Position numbers and translations under genes: made by a program
Shown here: in pieces, positions 5,855-8,985 of the stretch
Numbering within the stretch: position 1 is the stretch's first letter
Layout of the letters: every line of letters begins with the position of its first letter
The notes under the pieces: generated by a model
Database searches by the model: none
Seen by the model: the letters and a program-made list of their open reading frames with translations, nothing else
What the model was told of the DNA's origin: nothing
Assembly: GCA_030618925.1 (NCBI GenBank)
Contig: JAUXCK010000084.1
Location: 1 to 8,985 of the forward strand
Reading direction: 5' to 3'
DNA: 8,985 bases
Source: Desulfobacteraceae bacterium
GTDB taxonomy: Bacteria > Desulfobacterota > Desulfobacteria > Desulfobacterales > SURF-7

Positions 5855-7290
5855 TGGCGAGCATATGCAGTAACGAGCAGGCGCTTAACAGCCCTTTTGC
5901 AAAAAAACTAGCAGATGAACAGTGCCAAAAGATTTACTGGGCCTGTTTGGAGATACTGGAACGGACGGGTGTCTGCCTTTATGACCAGGATGCCGTGGAC
6001 ATTTTAAAAAAGGCCGGTGCCTATGTGACCAACGGCAACCGGGTGCGGATTCCTTCAGGCATGGTGGAAAAGGCGTTCAGCACAGTACCGAAAAATTTGT
6101 CTTTATACGACAGAATGGGCAACCGGGTGATGCAGGTCGGCGGATATCGAAGTTATTTCGGCACCGGCTCGGACTGTCTGAACATTATCGACCACCGCAC
6201 CGGTGAACGTCGGCAGGCAGTCCTCCAGGATATCACCGAAGGCATGACTGTTTGTGACTCACTGGATCATATCGATTTTGTCATGAGTATGTTTCTGCCG
6301 TCCGATGTACCCCAGGAAAGACTGGACCGCTATGAAATGGAAGTGATGCTCAACAATACCACAAAACCGATTATTTATGTGACCACCGAATTTTCGGGTT
6401 GTGCCGATGCGGTTAAAATGGCTGAGATTGTGGCTGGCGGAGAAGATACCCTGAGGTGTCGGCCTTTTGCCGCCTGCTATATCAATGTGACCACCGGCCT
6501 GCGGCATAATGAAGAGGCACTTCAAAAACTGCTTTATCTGTCTGAAAAAGGATTGCCGTTTACCTATATCCCTTCGGCCCAGGGAGGCGTCACCGCGCCC
6601 ATAACAATAGCCGGGACCATGGCCGTCAATTACGCGGGGGTTCTCACGGGACTGGTTTTATCTCAATTAAAACGCGAGGGGGCTCCGTTTATCATGCCCG
6701 GCTGGGGGGGTAATATGCTGGACATGAAAACAATGGTACAACCCTATGCCGATCCGCAAAAACGTGCTCAGTCTATCGATTTTGTTCATTATCTGGGGTT
6801 GCCCATGTTTAGTCTGGCCGGATGCAGTGAATCAAAACTGGTGGATCAGCAGGCCGCCATAGAAGCAGCCCTGACACTTTTTACAGATGCCCTTTTCGGT
6901 GGAAATCTTGTTCATGATGTGGGCTATCTGGAATCCGGGCTTTGCGGGTCATTGCCCCAAGTGGTGATTTGCAATGAAATTCTGGATTGGCTGAGTGCAT
7001 TTATGAAAGGTATCGAAATTAATGATGAAACCCTGGCACTTGATCTGATTGACGAGGTGGGGCCGGACGGTCAGTATCTGGATAATCCGCATACCTTGAA
7101 ACATTTTAAAGAACGCTGGTATCCTAAACTGTTTGATCGTTCCAATTACAATGGATGGAAAAGCAAAGGCGGAAAAAGCCTTGGGAAACGGGCGTCGGAG
7201 TCTGTGGATCAGATACTGGCCGAACACAAACCCGAACCTTTGCCCAAGGATGTGGCCGATGCCGTGCACGCTATTGTTGTTGAGAACTAA
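5854..7290 (+). CDS. Full-length non-pyrrolysine MttB-family amine:corrinoid methyltransferase
   Basis: This 478-residue protein has the normal length for the MttB superfamily (COG5598 type). It is expected to transfer a methyl group from an amine, often a quaternary one, to the corrinoid protein encoded just upstream. Visible features are KIYWACLEILERTGV near the N-terminus, FGTGSD (102-107), the barrel segment SAQGGVTAPITIAGTMAVNY and SQLKREGAPFI. Later come HDVGYLESG (354-362), FMKGIEINDETLALDLIDEVGPDGQYL (in part) and a C-terminal helical tail after HTLKHFKERW. No in-frame TAG interrupts the gene, so it belongs with the pyrrolysine-free members such as MtgB-like enzymes for glycine betaine and relatives for proline betaine, carnitine or gamma-butyrobetaine. 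The sequence alone does not reveal which amine it uses. The ribosome site AGGAG (5842-5846) is inside the preceding gene. It is the best candidate in this operon for a catalytically normal demethylase. Confidence 0.93.
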   Translation: MASICSNEQALNSPFAKKLADEQCQKIYWACLEILERTGVCLYDQDAVDILKKAGAYVTNGNRVRIPSGMVEKAFSTVPKNLSLYDRMGNRVMQVGGYRSYFGTGSDCLNIIDHRTGERRQAVLQDITEGMTVCDSLDHIDFVMSMFLPSDVPQERLDRYEMEVMLNNTTKPIIYVTTEFSGCADAVKMAEIVAGGEDTLRCRPFAACYINVTTGLRHNEEALQKLLYLSEKGLPFTYIPSAQGGVTAPITIAGTMAVNYAGVLTGLVLSQLKREGAPFIMPGWGGNMLDMKTMVQPYADPQKRAQSIDFVHYLGLPMFSLAGCSESKLVDQQAAIEAALTLFTDALFGGNLVHDVGYLESGLCGSLPQVVICNEILDWLSAFMKGIEINDETLALDLIDEVGPDGQYLDNPHTLKHFKERWYPKLFDRSNYNGWKSKGGKSLGKRASESVDQILAEHKPEPLPKDVADAVHAIVVEN

Positions 7291-7317
7291 CCTTTGACCA
7301 ATGCCTTATAGCAAAGG
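7291..7317 (+). promoter_or_regulatory. Inverted repeat masking the hydrolase ribosome binding site
   Basis: CCTTTG (7291-7296), directly after the preceding stop codon, is perfectly complementary to CAAAGG (7312-7317) with a 15-base loop. The right arm contains most of the AAGGAG (7314-7319) used by the start at 7330. A second, shorter pairing (CCTT at 7304-7307) is also possible. Ribosomes finishing the upstream gene could open it, giving translational coupling. Confidence 0.3.
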
Positions 7318-7329
7318 AGTTTACAACAA

Positions 7330-8289
7330 ATGAAAGTTGCCATCTGTCAAACTAATCCTGTTCTACTCGATGTTCAAACAAACATTGAGGATGTGATTTC
7401 AAAAATTAATCATTGCAAAGAAAAAGACGCAGAGCTCATTGTTTTTCCTGAGCTGGCGCTAACCGGTTATTTTGTAGGCGCAAACTACCATGAAGTGGCG
7501 CTTAAGATCGACTCCCCTGAAATCAAGCGGATTGCGTCGGTCACTAAAGGGACAGCCGCTGTGGTCGGGTTTATCGAGGAATCCAGTTCGATGAATTTTT
7601 ACAATTCAGCCTTGATTGCAGTGGACGGTGAGATTCTGTTTGCCTATCGTAAACTCAATTTACCTAACTATGGTGTATTTGAAGAGCGTAAATTGTTTTC
7701 AAACGGTAAGCAGGTGCCGGTCTTCAAACTCTATGATTTTAATGTTGCTGTTTTTATCTGTAACGATGTGTGGCATCCTTCCATTCCATACCTCGGTGTA
7801 ACCCAAAAGGCCGACATCTTTATCACTATCTTCAACTCGTCCCAGGGCTCGATGGCGGACGAGTTCAGTAATATCGAAAGCTGGGAAATCATCAATAAAT
7901 TCTACTCACGCATTTTTGGAATTTATAATATATGCGCCAACCGTGTGGGGGAAGAAGGCCTGGATGCAAGAAGACTCCCTGACAAGAAAAAAGGAAAAGG
8001 GACAGAAAAAAAACAACCCGATATGGATGATATCTTTCTGGCGCCCAAAACTAGAAAAACTTATCAGTTCTGGGGTGGCAGTGAAATAATAAATCCGTTT
8101 GGCCTACAAATAAAGAAAGCCAAACTTTATAAAGAGGATATCATCATCGCCGATATCTCCAGGGAGTTGCTGAGGAAGAAAAAAATTATGCTGCCCTATT
8201 TAAGAAATGACGATCCCTATTTCACCCATCGGGCGCTTGATCGAATTTTATTTGGGAAAAAAGAAGATCTCAGTATCGTCAAAGAGTAA
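7330..8289 (+). CDS. Nitrilase-superfamily carbon-nitrogen hydrolase (amidase-like)
   Basis: This 319-residue protein hydrolyses a C-N bond, typically an amide or nitrile, with a Glu-Lys-Cys triad. The triad is visible as E41 in FPELALTGY, K108 in YRKLNLPNYGVFEE and C144 in VFICNDVWHP. The LPNYGVFEER segment resembles the glutaminase domain of glutamine-dependent NAD synthetases, but no NAD synthetase domain follows, so it is a stand-alone hydrolase. Late strands NRVGEEG (204-210) and FWGGSEIINPFG (247-258) are standard, but between them lies a Lys/Asp-rich insertion (about 211-245, including KKKGKGTEKK) that is not usual at this point. A basic tail extends beyond the core. AAGGAG lies 10 bases before ATG. 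As the last large gene of the operon it could release ammonia from, or deprotect, the product of the asnB-like enzyme (inference). Substrate unknown. Confidence 0.88.
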   Translation: MKVAICQTNPVLLDVQTNIEDVISKINHCKEKDAELIVFPELALTGYFVGANYHEVALKIDSPEIKRIASVTKGTAAVVGFIEESSSMNFYNSALIAVDGEILFAYRKLNLPNYGVFEERKLFSNGKQVPVFKLYDFNVAVFICNDVWHPSIPYLGVTQKADIFITIFNSSQGSMADEFSNIESWEIINKFYSRIFGIYNICANRVGEEGLDARRLPDKKKGKGTEKKQPDMDDIFLAPKTRKTYQFWGGSEIINPFGLQIKKAKLYKEDIIIADISRELLRKKKIMLPYLRNDDPYFTHRALDRILFGKKEDLSIVKE

Positions 8290-8322
8290 GGATGGGTATT
8301 TTTATAGGGAGTTGAATGAGAA

Positions 8323-8457
8323 ATGAAAGGACAGATCATTCAGATCCAGGATGCTTATGAACTGGCCGACTGGTACCAGCAATCAGGAGAGCTGAAAAAA
8401 GCACATAAAAAATTGCATGCGGATGCCAAAACGAACCTCGGATTGTATAAACTATAA
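8323..8457 (+). CDS. Small hypothetical protein (44 residues)
   Basis: A 44-codon ORF starts 33 bases after the hydrolase stop, with AGGGAG (8306-8311) 11 bases before ATG. The product is helical and charged (begins MKGQIIQIQDAYELADWYQQ and continues with a Lys/His-rich stretch). It has no signal peptide or membrane segment, and I do not recognise a family. Its stop overlaps the start of another tiny ORF by one base (TAATG), the same arrangement as between the corrinoid protein and methyltransferase genes. It may be a real small gene at the end of the operon or the remains of a longer one. Confidence 0.4.
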   Translation: MKGQIIQIQDAYELADWYQQSGELKKAHKKLHADAKTNLGLYKL

Positions 8458-8546
8458 TGCCTTATAAAGATCCACATGATAAAAAACGATTTGAACTTAA
8501 TCCTCAAATTTCAGATGCTTTTTTAGCGCATCAAACGGTTACATAG
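8457..8546 (+). CDS. Tiny ORF (29 residues), possibly a truncated remnant
   Basis: This 29-codon ORF begins MPYKDPHDKKRFELNPQISD. Its start overlaps the previous stop (TAATG), and its last 16 bases overlap the end of the opposing gene at 8531-8788. There is no ribosome site of its own beyond what coupling would give, and no recognisable domain. It could be the 5' remnant of a gene cut off when the opposing gene arrived, or chance. Confidence 0.2.
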   Translation: MPYKDPHDKKRFELNPQISDAFLAHQTVT

Positions 8547-8788
8547 TATTTCAGATTGTTACGGAATTCGTTCCATCGGCTTAAAGAACTTGGCTTTAAG
8601 CCCTTCAGATCAGATTCCGGAATGATATAGGTAGTGTTAAAACCGGGTACATAGCATAATTGCCCTTTGAATCTTCCTTTTCGGGCGACCCAGCCGCTTT
8701 GAATGATGATTTCATTGCCGATAAATTTTTCAGCAAGAGGATCTATTTTTTTTGTTTTTGAGGGGGTATAAATGGCTGCGTAAAACAT
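8531..8788 (-). CDS. Hypothetical 85-residue protein on the opposite strand
   Basis: The ORF runs on the - strand, convergent with the operon. Translation begins MFYAAIYTPSKTKKIDPL, preceded on its own strand by AAGGAAG 5 bases before ATG, a good ribosome site. Further upstream is a near-consensus promoter (8874-8902). The protein is basic, with a central run of beta-type residues and Gly/Trp/Tyr (EIIIQSGWVARKGRFKGQ, then LCYVPGFNTTYIIP) that could form a small beta barrel, and a C-terminal SLSRWNEFRNNLKYY. There is no signal peptide, no membrane helix and no family I recognise. The good promoter and ribosome site argue that it is expressed. No function can be assigned from the context. Confidence 0.6.
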   Translation of the reverse strand: MFYAAIYTPSKTKKIDPLAEKFIGNEIIIQSGWVARKGRFKGQLCYVPGFNTTYIIPESDLKGLKPSSLSRWNEFRNNLKYYVTV

Positions 8789-8873
8789 AAATACTTCCTT
8801 TATAATTGATTGCCATATTAAATTTATTTTTCAGCAGATTGGAATATCACCTTTTTATATAATCATGCCAAAC

Positions 8874-8902
8874 AATATATTGAACTCAAAACAACTTGTC
8901 AA
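8874..8902 (-). promoter_or_regulatory. Strong sigma70-type promoter for the 85-residue gene
   Basis: On the - strand, TTGACA (a perfect -35, at 8897-8902) is followed after exactly 17 bases by TATATT (8874-8879, five of six matches to the -10 consensus). Transcription would start near 8867, giving a leader of about 80 bases before the start codon at 8788. This is the best promoter match in the window. Confidence 0.65.
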
Positions 8903-8912
8903 TACAAGTTGT
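8891..8912. promoter_or_regulatory. Perfect inverted repeat over the -35 box, candidate operator
   Basis: ACAACTTGT (8891-8899) and ACAAGTTGT (8904-8912) are perfect 9-bp inverted arms around a 4-base centre (CAAT). The repeat covers the -35 box of the - strand promoter, a position where a bound protein would block RNA polymerase. It is not identical to the palindrome at 44-64. It lacks a T-tract directly after either arm, so a terminator is unlikely. Confidence 0.5.
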
Positions 8913-8985
8913 GTATATAAAAACCTAATTACAGACCTCGGAACTTATTCTTAAAATGAGACTAATTTTTTGGACACTATCTACA
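8913..8985. other. AT-rich right edge, no supported gene
   Basis: A + strand reading frame opens at ATG 8956 and runs off the end after ten codons (MRLIFWTLST). It has no convincing ribosome site, so it cannot be called a gene. TATATA at 8914-8919 could be a divergent -10 box. Otherwise nothing is recognised here. Confidence 0.3.

Noticed and set aside
8514..8532. GATGC / GCATC inverted repeat as a bidirectional terminator
   Set aside because: It has only a 5-bp stem with a 9-base loop, and no T-run follows the stem on either strand. The T-run is inside the loop.
8956..8985. Partial + strand gene running off the right edge, or end of an insertion sequence (TTTTTTGGACACTA)
   Set aside because: Only ten codons without a ribosome site. 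No matching inverted end or transposase is visible in the window.

Overview
The window (8,985 bp) looks like an accessory metabolic operon from an anaerobe that uses corrinoid-dependent methyl transfer. The protein types and moderate base composition suggest a sulfate-reducing Desulfobacterota (Desulfobacterales-like) lineage. That is inference from protein flavour, as no rRNA or taxonomic marker is present.

Layout. Positions 1-136 are an AT-rich leader with a weak promoter candidate and two short palindromes. From 137 to 8289 seven genes run on the + strand, closely packed: a short MttB-superfamily methyltransferase (137-1351), a glutamine-dependent asparagine-synthetase-like amidotransferase (1445-3058), a PhnP-like metallo-beta-lactamase-fold hydrolase (3077-3925), a second short MttB-family protein (3995-5173), a MttC-type corrinoid protein (5213-5854), a full-length MttB-family methyltransferase (5854-7290), and a nitrilase-superfamily carbon-nitrogen hydrolase (7330-8289). 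Two very small ORFs follow (8323-8457 and 8457-8546). An 85-codon orphan gene then reads towards the operon on the - strand (8531-8788). A strong sigma70-type promoter drives it, and a perfect 9-bp inverted repeat overlaps the -35 box. The last 70 or so bases hold nothing firm.

How the genes may work together. The core is a methyltransferase/corrinoid pair of the trimethylamine methyltransferase type without pyrrolysine. Such pairs take a methyl group from a quaternary or tertiary amine and load it on a cob(I)amide protein. The neighbours are unusual: an ATP-dependent amide-forming enzyme, an amide/nitrile hydrolase and a PhnP-like hydrolase, plus two extra, shortened MttB paralogues that share a rewritten C-terminal region. 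My inference is that the operon handles an amide- or carboxylate-bearing methylated amine, with amide formation and removal bracketing demethylation. Neither the substrate nor the reaction order can be read from the sequence. No corrinoid-activating protein (RamA-like) and no methyltransferase to tetrahydrofolate is encoded here, so those must lie elsewhere.

Smaller-scale points are an out-of-frame 18-codon ORF carrying the best ribosome binding site in front of the second short MttB gene (possible frameshift), and short hairpins that would bury three ribosome binding sites in the operon.
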